Source: Brevundimonas subvibrioides
Lineage (GTDB): Bacteria; Pseudomonadota; Alphaproteobacteria; Caulobacterales; Caulobacteraceae
Direction: 5' to 3'
Length of the DNA: 62,360 nucleotides
NCBI RefSeq assembly: GCF_002280785.1
Contig: NZ_NCEQ01000015.1
Coordinates: 1 to 62,360, forward strand
A program made the translations under genes and the position numbers. The notes beneath the pieces were generated by a model. The model had not been told where the DNA came from. It worked only from the letters and a program-made list of their open reading frames with translations, and made no database searches. This document shows, in pieces, positions 10,505-18,016 of this stretch. Numbering within the stretch: the first letter of the stretch is position 1; the number at the start of each line of letters is the position of its first letter.

Positions 10505-11968
10505 ATGCCCGCTGGTCCCGCCTATCATCCCGAACCCCGTTTCTTCGATCTGGGGGAGGAGTATGGCGACGCCGTTGGGCCCGCCGACTTTCCCGAGACG
10601 ATCCTGCGCGTCCGCAACGACCGGGCCGCCGCAACCGTGGGGCTCGATAGTCTGACCGACGCCGAATGGATCGCCCATTTTGGTCGCTTCCAGCCCCTGC
10701 CCGGTCAGCCCGGCCCGGTCGCCATGCGCTATCACGGGCACCAGTTCCGCACCTACAACCCCGACCTCGGCGACGGGCGCGGCTTCCTGGCGGCGCAGAT
10801 GCGAGAAACACTCCGCGCTCAAGCAGCGAGCGACCGCGTCGCGAGCGGTAGCGCGCTTCCAGGTCGTCTTCTCGACCTGGGAACCAAAGGCTCCGGCACG
10901 ACACCCTGGTCCCGCTCCGGCGATGGCCGGCTAACGCTGAAGGGCGGCGTCCGCGAAGTCCTGGCCGCCGCCATGCTGGAGGCCCAGGGCGTCCCGACCA
11001 GCCGCGCCCTGTCGCTGATCGAGACCGGCGAACAGCTGGAACGCGGCGACGAACCCTCGCCCACCCGGTCCGCCGTGCTCGTCCGTCTTCAACATAGCCA
11101 CGTCCGCTTCGGAACCTTCCAGCGCGCCGCCTTCTTCGGCCGCGCCGACCAGATCGAGACCCTGGTCGAGCATGTCCGCGCCCTCTATCACCCCGCCGTC
11201 GCCCCCGGAGACGCGCCCGGCCTGCTCGCCGCCATCGTCGCCGCCTCGGCCCGACTGACCGCGCGGTGGATCGCGGCCGGCTTCGTCCACGGCGTGCTCA
11301 ACACCGACAATCTGAACGTCACGGGCGAGAGCTTCGACTACGGCCCGTGGCGGTTCCTGCCGTCCTACGAGCCCGGGTTCACCGCCGCCTATTTCGACAG
11401 CCAGGGCCTGTACGCCTTCGCGCGCCAGCCGGAAGCTGTGTTCTGGAACCTGACCCAGCTGGCCGGCTGTCTGAAACGGGTCGCCGACGCCGAGCCCGAG
11501 GTTCTGGCATTGACCGAGGCCCTGAACGGCTTCGGTCCGGCCTATATCCGCGAACTGCGCGCCGCCTTCCTGGACCGGCTCGGCGTGAAGAGCCTCGGCG
11601 AGGCCGCCGATCAGCGCCTGCTCGATACGACCCTGGCCCTGCTGCGCGAAAAGGGGGAGGCGATCCGTTGGGAGCCCCTGTTCCACGACTGGTTCGCCGG
11701 CTTCTCCTCCTCGGCCCGCGCCCTCGCCGGTCCGCGCGCGAGCGAATGGCAGGGCGAGGCCTTCGACGCCTTCCGCTTCGCCCTGTTCGAGCACGAGCCC
11801 GACCGGCCCGAGCGGCTGGAGCACTCCATCTTCGCCAACCCCGATCCTGAAGAGATGCTGATCGACGAGGTCGAAACGCTCTGGTCCGCGATCGACACCG
11901 CCGACGACTGGTCCCCCCTGCACGACAAACTGGCCCGGCTGGAAGCGACCCGCACGGCCCGCGCCTGA
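10505..11968 (+). CDS. selO: Protein adenylyltransferase SelO (YdiU family pseudokinase)
   Basis: 487 residues from the ATG at 10505, matching the usual 480-490. SelO transfers AMP from ATP to Ser, Thr or Tyr of target proteins and is linked to redox stress. Motifs: MRYHGHQFRTYNPDLGDGRG, LDLGTKGSGTTPWSRSGDG (Lys128), the segment HSHVRFGTFQ, and VLNTDNLNVTGESFDYGPW with the metal/catalytic Asp268 and Asp278. About 15-20 extra residues (LRAQAASDRVASGSALPG, near 103-120) lie between QMRETLR and the LDLGTKG strand. The cysteine usually near the C-terminus is absent, since the tail ends RLEATRTARA. Confidence 0.93.
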   Translation: MPAGPAYHPEPRFFDLGEEYGDAVGPADFPETILRVRNDRAAATVGLDSLTDAEWIAHFGRFQPLPGQPGPVAMRYHGHQFRTYNPDLGDGRGFLAAQMRETLRAQAASDRVASGSALPGRLLDLGTKGSGTTPWSRSGDGRLTLKGGVREVLAAAMLEAQGVPTSRALSLIETGEQLERGDEPSPTRSAVLVRLQHSHVRFGTFQRAAFFGRADQIETLVEHVRALYHPAVAPGDAPGLLAAIVAASARLTARWIAAGFVHGVLNTDNLNVTGESFDYGPWRFLPSYEPGFTAAYFDSQGLYAFARQPEAVFWNLTQLAGCLKRVADAEPEVLALTEALNGFGPAYIRELRAAFLDRLGVKSLGEAADQRLLDTTLALLREKGEAIRWEPLFHDWFAGFSSSARALAGPRASEWQGEAFDAFRFALFEHEPDRPERLEHSIFANPDPEEMLIDEVETLWSAIDTADDWSPLHDKLARLEATRTARA

Positions 11969-11990
11969 AATCTTACGAAAGTTTCATATC

Positions 11991-12020
11991 GTTTATCGAG
12001 AATGTTCTTGATCGATAAAC
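11991..12020. promoter_or_regulatory. Inverted-repeat operator candidate before the DUF2975/XRE pair
   Basis: Perfect 9-bp arms GTTTATCGA (11991-11999) and TCGATAAAC (12012-12020) separated by 12 bases, 58 bases before the DUF2975 start. Further TATCGA half-sites follow at about 12032-12045. The AT-rich setting fits a promoter. I infer autoregulation by the small XRE protein encoded two genes in. Confidence 0.55.
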
Positions 12021-12078
12021 AATGAACCCATATCGACTATCGACATGGCCGCACCTATCGCGGCAGGGAGGTAGCCAC

Positions 12079-12600
12079 ATGAAGCTCATCGGTCGTCGTT
12101 CCGTCGCCAGCGTCCTGCGCTGGGTCCTGGGGTTCGTGAACATCGTCGTGGCCTTCGCCGTGATCGCCACGGGCCTGATGCTTGCGGCGTCTCTGGTCAT
12201 GCCGGACTTCGGCGCCGGCTTCATCGACGCCCTCGCGGACAACGAGGCCGGCTGGCGAACGTTGATGCTCAACGAGCGCGCCACCTTCCTCGCCGCCTTC
12301 GTCGCCACCCTGAGCACCTGGTGGATCCTCAACCGCCTGCGCCGGATGTTCCTCGCCGTGAACCAGGGCGACGCCTTCGAACGCGCCAATGTCGGACGCC
12401 TGCAGGGCGTCGGCCTCGGCCTGATCGGCGTGCAGATCAGCGCCTTCATCCTCGCCTGGACCGTGCCGGAGGGGATCATCGACGACCTCGACTATTCGGT
12501 CGATCTCGGCGCCTGGCTGGGCATCCTGATCGTCTTCATGCTCGCCGAGGTCTTCCGCCAGGGCGCGGCCATGCGCGACGACCAGCAGATGACGGTCTGA
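12079..12600 (+). CDS. DUF2975 membrane protein
   Basis: 173-residue integral membrane protein of the DUF2975 family, usually encoded just before a YozG-type repressor, as here. The ATG at 12079 is preceded by GGGAGG with a seven-base gap. Four hydrophobic segments are seen: about residues 14-38 (GFVNIVVAFAVIATGLML), 65-85, 113-130 and 142-160. The function of the family is unknown. The pairing with a regulator suggests a two-gene unit in which the membrane protein may sense a signal or modulate the regulator. The following gene starts 9 bases after the stop. Confidence 0.8.
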   Translation: MKLIGRRSVASVLRWVLGFVNIVVAFAVIATGLMLAASLVMPDFGAGFIDALADNEAGWRTLMLNERATFLAAFVATLSTWWILNRLRRMFLAVNQGDAFERANVGRLQGVGLGLIGVQISAFILAWTVPEGIIDDLDYSVDLGAWLGILIVFMLAEVFRQGAAMRDDQQMTV

Positions 12601-12608
12601 GGCGCCCC

Positions 12609-12845
12609 ATGGCCATTATTGTTCAGCTGGACCAGATGCTCGTCGAACGCCGCATGTCGCTGACGGAACTCAGCGACCGGGTCGGGGTCACCATCGCCAA
12701 CCTCTCCATCCTGAAGACGGGCAAGGCGCGCGCCATCCGCTTCTCCACCCTGGACGCCCTGTGCCGCGAACTGGGCTGTCAGCCGGGCCAGTTGCTGGCC
12801 AACACGCCGGGCCCGCAGCCGCCCGCGGAGGGGGGCGAAGAGTGA
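12609..12845 (+). CDS. Small XRE-family transcriptional regulator (YozG-like)
   Basis: 78-residue Cro/C1-type helix-turn-helix protein. It begins MAIIVQLDQMLVERRMSLTE, with the HTH in LSDRVGVTIANLSILKTGKA and then RFSTLDALCRELGCQPGQLL, the hallmark of YozG-type regulators. GAGG lies six bases before the ATG. It overlaps a longer open frame in another phase that is not real. It is co-transcribed with the DUF2975 gene and probably binds the inverted repeat at 11991-12020. The tail is Pro/Glu-rich and likely disordered. Confidence 0.88.
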   Translation: MAIIVQLDQMLVERRMSLTELSDRVGVTIANLSILKTGKARAIRFSTLDALCRELGCQPGQLLANTPGPQPPAEGGEE

Positions 12846-13198
12846 CCCGAATCGCTCTGGCCCTTCGCGCCGGGGCGACGCGGGTCAGGGACCTCAGAAC
12901 CCCGTCATAGCGGCATTTCGGCCACGCGAAACATTAAGTCATCAGCTGATGTCATCAATCGATGTCTACGGCTGATGACATTTCGCTCAGCTCTGCCATA
13001 TCTCTCTGCAAGGCGGCGACCCTCCGGGATTACCGACTTGTATGAATACCGCCACCCTACGGCCCCGTAGCTACGGCACAGCTTCTTCATCACCTTCGGT
13101 TACGGTGGGGCTTGCGACCTCTTGCGGAAGCCGATGTTCGATCTGATCTAGCCACTGTTACCAATTCACCCGTCCTCCCCGACGAAATCGAAAACGCC
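12846..13198. other. Intergenic region with a TGATGACAT inverted repeat
   Basis: About 350 bases without a supported gene. At 12940-12951 lies the 12-base palindrome CATCAGCTGATG. ATGTCATCA (12949-12957) and TGATGACAT (12973-12981) form an inverted repeat with 15 bases between. A 62-codon minus-strand frame (12905-13093) resembles nothing I know. The dyads could be an operator for the DoxX-like gene 220 bases downstream, but the distance is large. Confidence 0.4.
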
Positions 13199-13639
13199 AT
13201 GGCCACGACCTTCACCCCCACCCCCACGACCGGCCGCGCCCCTGTCTCCGCCGCCCGCGCTCGCGCGGTCGCCGGTTACCGCAATCTCGCGCTCTGGACC
13301 CTCCAGGGATGGGCGGCGATGTTCTTCTTCGCGGCCGGCTACGCCAAGCTGACCGAGCCGCTCGACAATCTGGTCGCCCTGATGAACTGGCCGGCGCTGG
13401 TCAGCGAAAACCTGGTGCGCGGCGTCGGCATCGTCGAGATCGTCCTGGCGCTCGGCATGCTGGCTCCGCTGATGTCGTGGAAGATCGGCCGCTGGCCCTT
13501 GCTGATCTCGGCCGCCGGCCTGACGGCACTGGAAGTCGTCATGCTGTCAGTTCACGCCGCCGGTCTGGATATCGGCCTGGCCCTGACCAACGCGGCGCTG
13601 CTTGCGATCACGATCCCGGTGCTTCTGGGCCGCCGCTGA
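13199..13639 (+). CDS. DoxX-like membrane protein
   Basis: 146-residue DoxX/DoxD-like protein with four predicted membrane helices: ALWTLQGWAAMFFFAAGYAK (about 40-58), then about 75-95, 101-120 and 123-143. Typical features are AGYAKLTEP and the second-helix glycines. Members are found in redox or quinone-linked contexts, but roles vary. The ATG at 13199 is preferred because upstream codons are uncharacteristic and the mature start MATTFTPTPTTGRAP is a normal soluble leader. The last 32 bases overlap a gene on the other strand. Confidence 0.78.
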   Translation: MATTFTPTPTTGRAPVSAARARAVAGYRNLALWTLQGWAAMFFFAAGYAKLTEPLDNLVALMNWPALVSENLVRGVGIVEIVLALGMLAPLMSWKIGRWPLLISAAGLTALEVVMLSVHAAGLDIGLALTNAALLAITIPVLLGRR

Positions 13640-13799
13640 CTCCCACACGCCGACAGCGTTCGGAACAGAATTTCACCTGCTCCCAGTCGCGGGCCCACTT
13701 GGCTCTCCACGCAAAAGGTTTGCCGCAGGAGACGCATGTCTTCTGCGGCAAATCGCGCTTGTCGGGCGCAACGCCCCTGTTGACGTGTTTGCGGGCCAT
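13608..13799 (-). CDS. DUF2256 zinc-ribbon protein
   Basis: 63 residues. It matches the DUF2256 pattern closely: KRDLPQKTCVSCGKPFAWR, then KWARDWEQVKFCSERCR, with four cysteines (22, 25, 45, 49) placed to bind one zinc. The function is unknown; the family is common in proteobacteria and often lies near photolyase-related genes, which are not seen here. The ATG is at 13797-13799. Its 3' end overlaps the DoxX-like gene by 32 bases in antisense, and its start lies 54 bases from the divergent MerR gene, so the two share a promoter region. Confidence 0.88.
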   Translation of the reverse strand: MARKHVNRGVAPDKRDLPQKTCVSCGKPFAWRAKWARDWEQVKFCSERCRRVGVSGGPEAPGS

Positions 13800-13817
13800 G
13801 GCCCTTAAAAGCTTCCC

Positions 13818-13833
13818 TTTACGTGCGCGTCAA
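13818..13833. promoter_or_regulatory. LiuR-type operator candidate
   Basis: TTTACGTGCGCGTCAA is an imperfect 16-bp palindrome (six of eight pairs match) just before the MerR gene. It resembles the TTTACGT-ACGTAAA type of site reported for LiuR regulators of branched-chain amino acid and acyl-CoA catabolism. The likeness is from memory and not computed. Confidence 0.4.
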
Positions 13834-13852
13834 GTTTGGGTTATGTCGGCCT

Positions 13853-14335
13853 ATGGCGACTGCCGACGATCATCGCACATATTCGATCCGCCAGCTCTGC
13901 CGGGAGTTCGGGGCGACCGCGCGCGCCCTGCGCTTCTATGAGGACAAGGGCCTGCTGACCCCGGCCCGCAAGGGCCAGACCCGGGTCTATGATGCCCGCG
14001 ACCGCGCCCGCCTGAAGCTGATCCTGCGCGGCCGCCGCATCGGCTTCACCCTGACCGAGATCCAGGAAATGCTGGATCTGTACGACCGCAACGATGGCAA
14101 CACCCATCAGATGGCCATCGCCCTCGCCCGCCACCGCGCGCAGATCGAGGCCCTGAAGCAGCAACGCGATGACCTCGACGCCGCCATTGAGATGGCCGAG
14201 GCAGCCTGCGCGGCGATGGAATCCCGCCTGTCCGAACAGCGCCCCGACCTTCTGCCCGGCGCCGAGGAATACGCCTCGGTGCTGCGCCAGCACCTCGACC
14301 AACACGCCCATCATCCGTTCAAGCTGAGAGCCTGA
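13853..14335 (+). CDS. MerR-family regulator (LiuR-like) of acyl-CoA catabolism
   Basis: 160 residues. The N-terminal winged HTH (TYSIRQLCREFGATARALRFYEDKGLLTP, residues 8-36) is followed by ARKGQTRVYDARDRARLKLI and a dimerising coiled coil of about 80-130, with no metal-binding cysteines. This layout is that of LiuR/acyl-CoA-sensing MerR proteins rather than metal sensors. Its stop is 4 bases before the acyl-CoA dehydrogenase start, so they are co-transcribed. The in-frame ATG at 13853 follows the operator candidate. The regulated signal is probably an acyl-CoA, by inference from context. Confidence 0.85.
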   Translation: MATADDHRTYSIRQLCREFGATARALRFYEDKGLLTPARKGQTRVYDARDRARLKLILRGRRIGFTLTEIQEMLDLYDRNDGNTHQMAIALARHRAQIEALKQQRDDLDAAIEMAEAACAAMESRLSEQRPDLLPGAEEYASVLRQHLDQHAHHPFKLRA

Positions 14336-14339
14336 CCCC

Positions 14340-16124
14340 ATGGCCTACAAGGCGCCTGTCCGCGACCTGACCTTCGTCCTCAACGAGGTCCTGGAGATCG
14401 ACCGCTATTCGAACTCGCCCGGCTTCAAGGATGTCTCCTCCGATCTGGTCCAGCAGATTCTCGAGGAGGGCGCGAAATTCGCCGAGGAGGTCATCGCCCC
14501 CATCAACCGGATCGGCGATCAGCAAGGCTGCAAATGGGTCGACGGCAAGGTCACCGGCCCGACCGGCTGGAAGGAAGCCTACAAGGCCATGGTCGAGGCC
14601 GGCTGGCCCGCCCTCTCGGCCCTGCCCGAGCATGGCGGCCAGGGCATGCCCTCGGTGGTGGCCATGGCGTTCGGCCAGTTCACGGCCGCGGCCTCACCCG
14701 CCTTCTCGATGTATCCGGGCCTGACGGCGGGCGCCTACTGGGGGCTGAACGCCAACGGTTCGCCTGAGCAGAAGGCGATGTATCTGCCGAAGATGGCGTC
14801 CGGCGAATGGGGCGGCACCATGAACCTGACCGAGCCCCAGTGCGGCACGGACCTGGGCCTGATCCGCACGAAAGCCATCCCGAACGGCGACGGCAGCTTC
14901 AACATCACCGGCCAGAAGATCTGGATCAGCTCGGGCGAGCACGACTTCACCGACAACATCATCCATCTGGTGCTGGCCCGCATCGAGGGCGCGCCGGAGG
15001 GGATCAAGGGCATCAGCCTGTTCGTCGTGCCCAAGGTCTTCGTCAATGAGGACGGCTCGCTGGGCGAGCGCAACGTCGGCGCCGCCTGCGCCGGCCTCGA
15101 GCACAAGATGGGCATCCACGGAAACGCCACCTGCGTCATGGCCTATGAGAACGCGAAGGGCTGGCTGGTCGGGACCGAGAACAAGGGCATGGCCGCCATG
15201 TTCGTGATGATGAACGAGGCCCGCCTCGGCACGGGCCTGCAGGGCCTGTCGATCGCCACCGCCGCCTACCAGGCCGCCGTCGAATTCGCCCATGACCGCC
15301 TGCAGGGCCGCTCTCTGACCGGGCCGAAGAGCCCCGAGCTGCCGGCCGACTCCATCATGGTCCACCCGGACGTGCGCCGCATGCTGCTGGAGGCCAAGGC
15401 CTTCGTAGAGGGCGGCCAGGCCTTCACCCTGTGGACTGCGCTCCAGGCCGATCTTCAGCATTCGGACGATGCCGCCGAAGCGCAGAAGGCCCATGACTAT
15501 ATGGGTCTGATCACCCCGGTGCTGAAGGCCTATCTGACCGACAAGGGCTTCCACGTCGCCTCGCTGGCGATGCAGGTGCACGGCGGTTCGGGGTATACGG
15601 AGCATTTCCCGGCGTCGCAGTATCTGCGCGATGCCCGGATCACCATGATCTACGAGGGCGCCAACGGCATCCAGGCCCTGGATCTGGTAGGCCGCAAGCT
15701 TCCCGCCAACGGCGGTCGCGCGATCATGAGCTGGTTCGCCGACATCGACGCCTTCGTGGCCGAGAATGGCGCCGAGGGCCCGATCAAGCCCTTCGTCGAC
15801 GGCCTCGCCGACGCCAAGAAGAAGCTGCAGGACGGCACCATGTGGCTGATGCAGAACGGCATGCAGAACCCGGACAACGCCGCCGCCGCCTCGACCGACT
15901 ATCTGCACATCTTCGGCCTGACGGCGCTCGCCTACCTCTGGGCCCAGATGGCGGTCGCCGCCCAGAAACAGGTGGACGCCGGATCGACCGACCCCTTCTA
16001 CGTCACCAAGCTGCAGACGGGCCGTTACTTCGTCGAGCGGATCCTGCCGGACGCCCACGCCCACCTGGCCAAGCTGAAGACGGGTTCCGACGTCCTCATG
16101 GCCATGCCCGCCGAGGCGTTCTGA
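14340..16124 (+). CDS. Acyl-CoA dehydrogenase, long form (DmdC/FadE-like)
   Basis: 594-residue flavoenzyme that introduces an alpha-beta double bond into an acyl-CoA. Domains: an N-terminal extension, the dehydrogenase core with MNLTEPQCGTDLGLIRTKA and QKIWISSGEHDF, the C-terminal helical domain with HGGSGYTEHFPASQYLRDARI and IYEGANGIQALDLVGRK (putative base Glu in YEG), and an extra C-terminal domain of about 120 residues. The extra domain is typical of the DmdC (3-methylmercaptopropionyl-CoA) group, whose members also act on ordinary acyl-CoAs. It directly follows the MerR gene. Substrate is unknown. Confidence 0.9.
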   Translation: MAYKAPVRDLTFVLNEVLEIDRYSNSPGFKDVSSDLVQQILEEGAKFAEEVIAPINRIGDQQGCKWVDGKVTGPTGWKEAYKAMVEAGWPALSALPEHGGQGMPSVVAMAFGQFTAAASPAFSMYPGLTAGAYWGLNANGSPEQKAMYLPKMASGEWGGTMNLTEPQCGTDLGLIRTKAIPNGDGSFNITGQKIWISSGEHDFTDNIIHLVLARIEGAPEGIKGISLFVVPKVFVNEDGSLGERNVGAACAGLEHKMGIHGNATCVMAYENAKGWLVGTENKGMAAMFVMMNEARLGTGLQGLSIATAAYQAAVEFAHDRLQGRSLTGPKSPELPADSIMVHPDVRRMLLEAKAFVEGGQAFTLWTALQADLQHSDDAAEAQKAHDYMGLITPVLKAYLTDKGFHVASLAMQVHGGSGYTEHFPASQYLRDARITMIYEGANGIQALDLVGRKLPANGGRAIMSWFADIDAFVAENGAEGPIKPFVDGLADAKKKLQDGTMWLMQNGMQNPDNAAAASTDYLHIFGLTALAYLWAQMAVAAQKQVDAGSTDPFYVTKLQTGRYFVERILPDAHAHLAKLKTGSDVLMAMPAEAF

Positions 16125-16138
16125 GGACGCACCCGCCT

Positions 16139-16281
16139 CTCCCTCCCCCTCGGGGGAGGGTGGTCGGCGCGTAGCGACGACCGGGTGGGGAGGGCCGGGC
16201 GATCCACACGCCGGTGTCCGCTTCGCCTTCACGCCCCCACCCGGCCGCTGCGCGGCCACCCTACCCCACAGGGGGAGGGAG
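16139..16281. repeat. Palindromic intergenic repeat, copy 1
   Basis: Long inverted repeat between the two acyl-CoA dehydrogenase genes. The left arm 16139-16190 (CTCCCTCCCCCTCGGGGGAG...GGGTGGGG) pairs with the right arm 16235-16281 with small gaps. Each arm has its own inner dyad. The same architecture recurs at 23005, 31280 and 52180. Confidence 0.75.
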
Positions 16282-16297
16282 ATGATCGAGTGAGACC

Positions 16298-17461
16298 ATG
16301 AACGTCCTCAACGTCCCCGAACCCGATTTCATGCAGGACGAGGAGATCACCCTCTTCTCCGACAGCGTCGGCAAATGGATCGACGAGCACGCCGCGCCCG
16401 AGGCGGTGCAGTCTTGGATCGCCAACTCCAGCGTCCCGCGGCAGCTGTGGAACGACGCCGGCGAGGCGGGCCTGCTGGGCCTGTCGATGCCCGAGGAAGA
16501 CGGCGGCATGGGCGGCGACTATCGCCACGAGGTCGTGCTGATGCGTCAGCTCGGCTGGAAGGGCTCCGACCATTTCGGCATCTCGCTGCACAACGCGATC
16601 GTCATGCCCTACATCTGGCACTACGGCACCGAGGAGCAGAAGACGCGCTGGCTGCCGCGTCTGGCCACCGGCGAACTGGTCGGCGCCATCGCCATGACCG
16701 AGCCGGGCGCCGGCTCCGACCTGCAGGGCATCAAGACCACCGCCATCAAGTCCGGCAACGGCTATGTGGTGAACGGCTCCAAGACCTTCATCACCAACGG
16801 CCAGCTGGCCAACTTCATCATCGTCGTCGCCAAGACCGACCCAACCCAGGGCTCCAAAGGCACCTCCCTGATCGTGGTCGAGACCGACGGCGCGGGCGGC
16901 TTCGAGCGCGGCCGCAACCTCCACAAGATCGGCATGGAGGGCAACGACACCTCCGAGCTCTTCTTCAACGACGTCCAGGTCCCCGGCGACAACATCATCG
17001 GCGGCGAGGAAGGCCGGGGCTTCGTCCAGCTGATGCAGCAGCTCCCCCAGGAGCGTCTGAACATCGCGGTCCAGGGTCTGGCCGCCTGCGAGCGCGGCCT
17101 GCACGAGACGCTGGAGTATGTGAAGGGCCGCAAGGCCTTCGGCAAGGCGATCCTGGAGTTCCAGAACACCCAGTTCAAACTGGCCGAGGTCAAGACCAAG
17201 CTGACCGTCGCCAAGGTCTTCGTCGACCACTGCATCGGCCTGCACCTGAAGGGCCAGCTCGACGCCGTGACCGCCTCCATGGCCAAATACTGGGTCACCG
17301 ACATCCAGGGCGAGACCCTCGACGAGATGCTCCAGCTGCACGGCGGCTACGGCTATATGAACGAATACCCCATCGCCCAGCTCTACAAGGACGCCCGCGT
17401 CCAGCGCATCTACGGCGGCACCAACGAGATCATGAAGGTGCTGATCGCGCGGAGTCTTTGA
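16298..17461 (+). CDS. Acyl-CoA dehydrogenase, short form
   Basis: 387-residue enzyme with the standard fold: N-terminal helices, AIAMTEPGAGSDLQGIKTTA (about 128-147), the TFITNGQLANFIIVVAKT strand, and the C-terminal domain ending QRIYGGTNEIMKVLIARSL. The canonical catalytic Glu of the YEGT loop is Gly here (YGGT), as in the isovaleryl- and long-chain-type enzymes, whose base sits on another helix; the region QQLPQERLNIAVQGLAACE fits. It lies 173 bases after the long form with a palindromic repeat between, so co-transcription is possible but not certain. Electrons pass to ETF. Substrate is unknown. Confidence 0.92.
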   Translation: MNVLNVPEPDFMQDEEITLFSDSVGKWIDEHAAPEAVQSWIANSSVPRQLWNDAGEAGLLGLSMPEEDGGMGGDYRHEVVLMRQLGWKGSDHFGISLHNAIVMPYIWHYGTEEQKTRWLPRLATGELVGAIAMTEPGAGSDLQGIKTTAIKSGNGYVVNGSKTFITNGQLANFIIVVAKTDPTQGSKGTSLIVVETDGAGGFERGRNLHKIGMEGNDTSELFFNDVQVPGDNIIGGEEGRGFVQLMQQLPQERLNIAVQGLAACERGLHETLEYVKGRKAFGKAILEFQNTQFKLAEVKTKLTVAKVFVDHCIGLHLKGQLDAVTASMAKYWVTDIQGETLDEMLQLHGGYGYMNEYPIAQLYKDARVQRIYGGTNEIMKVLIARSL

Positions 17462-17476
17462 TCGCAACACCGCCGC

Positions 17477-17959
17477 CTTGTCATCCCCGACGAAGCGCAG
17501 CGGAGATCGGGGACGGGGACGTGCCTAACCCGCAGGCCCGGTCGGCTCCGCCGAACCGGGCCCGTGCCTGAGCCTCACCTCGCCATACAGATCCAGCCAC
17601 CTCGGATTGTCCTTCTCGACCAGCGCGAACTTCCATTCACGCAGCCAGCGCTTGATCCGCTTCTCGCGAATGATCGCCTTGTCGATGTACTGATGGGCCT
17701 CGTACCAGACGAGTTGATCGATCCCGTGCTCGGCGGTGTATCCCGGGATCAGACCTTCCTTGTGCTCGGCCACCCGCCGCACCAGGTCGTTGGTCACGCC
17801 GACGTACAGCCAGCCACAGGGTCCGCTCGCGAGCAGGTAAACATAGAATTGCTTCTGCATAGCCGGCCTCCCTGCTCAACCCTTGCGGGTTGTCCGGGAG
17901 CGGTCAAGGTTGTGCGCCTCCGTCCCCGATCTCCGCTTCGCTTCGTCGGGCATGACAAG
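17477..17959. mobile_element. Inverted-repeat-bounded GIY-YIG unit (candidate mobile unit)
   Basis: 40-base arms at 17477-17516 and 17920-17959 are inverted copies with 38 of 40 bases identical (differences at arm positions 9 and 22). They enclose one gene, a small GIY-YIG nuclease. The arm begins CTTGTCATCCCCGACGAAGC. No target-site duplication is evident. Calling it mobile is inference from the layout. Confidence 0.55.
17525..17860 (-). CDS. GIY-YIG family nuclease
   Basis: 111 residues, the small stand-alone GIY-YIG type. Signature elements: YVY (6-8) for GIY, LYVGVTNDLVRRVAEHK with YVG (19-21) for YIG, Arg28/Arg29, the helix IIREKRIKRWLREWK with a likely metal-binding Glu66, and NPRWLDLY (Asn85). 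These proteins cleave DNA or branched DNA; cellular roles of the small form are poorly known. Start ATG at 17858-17860 (MQKQFYVYLLASG). Its stop is 9 bases from the left inverted repeat. A dyad covers its 3' end (GGCCCGGT...ACCGGGCC), perhaps a terminator. Confidence 0.9.
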   Translation of the reverse strand: MQKQFYVYLLASGPCGWLYVGVTNDLVRRVAEHKEGLIPGYTAEHGIDQLVWYEAHQYIDKAIIREKRIKRWLREWKFALVEKDNPRWLDLYGEVRLRHGPGSAEPTGPAG

Positions 17960-18016
17960 CTCGCCTCGCCTGTCGCCAAGGATGGCCCCATGCCGGCGCA
18001 GCGGCTATGAGGCGAC

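Noticed and set aside
12905..13093. 62-codon minus-strand frame
   Set aside because: No recognised similarity, no ribosome binding site, and it lies over the dyad-rich regulatory-looking stretch.
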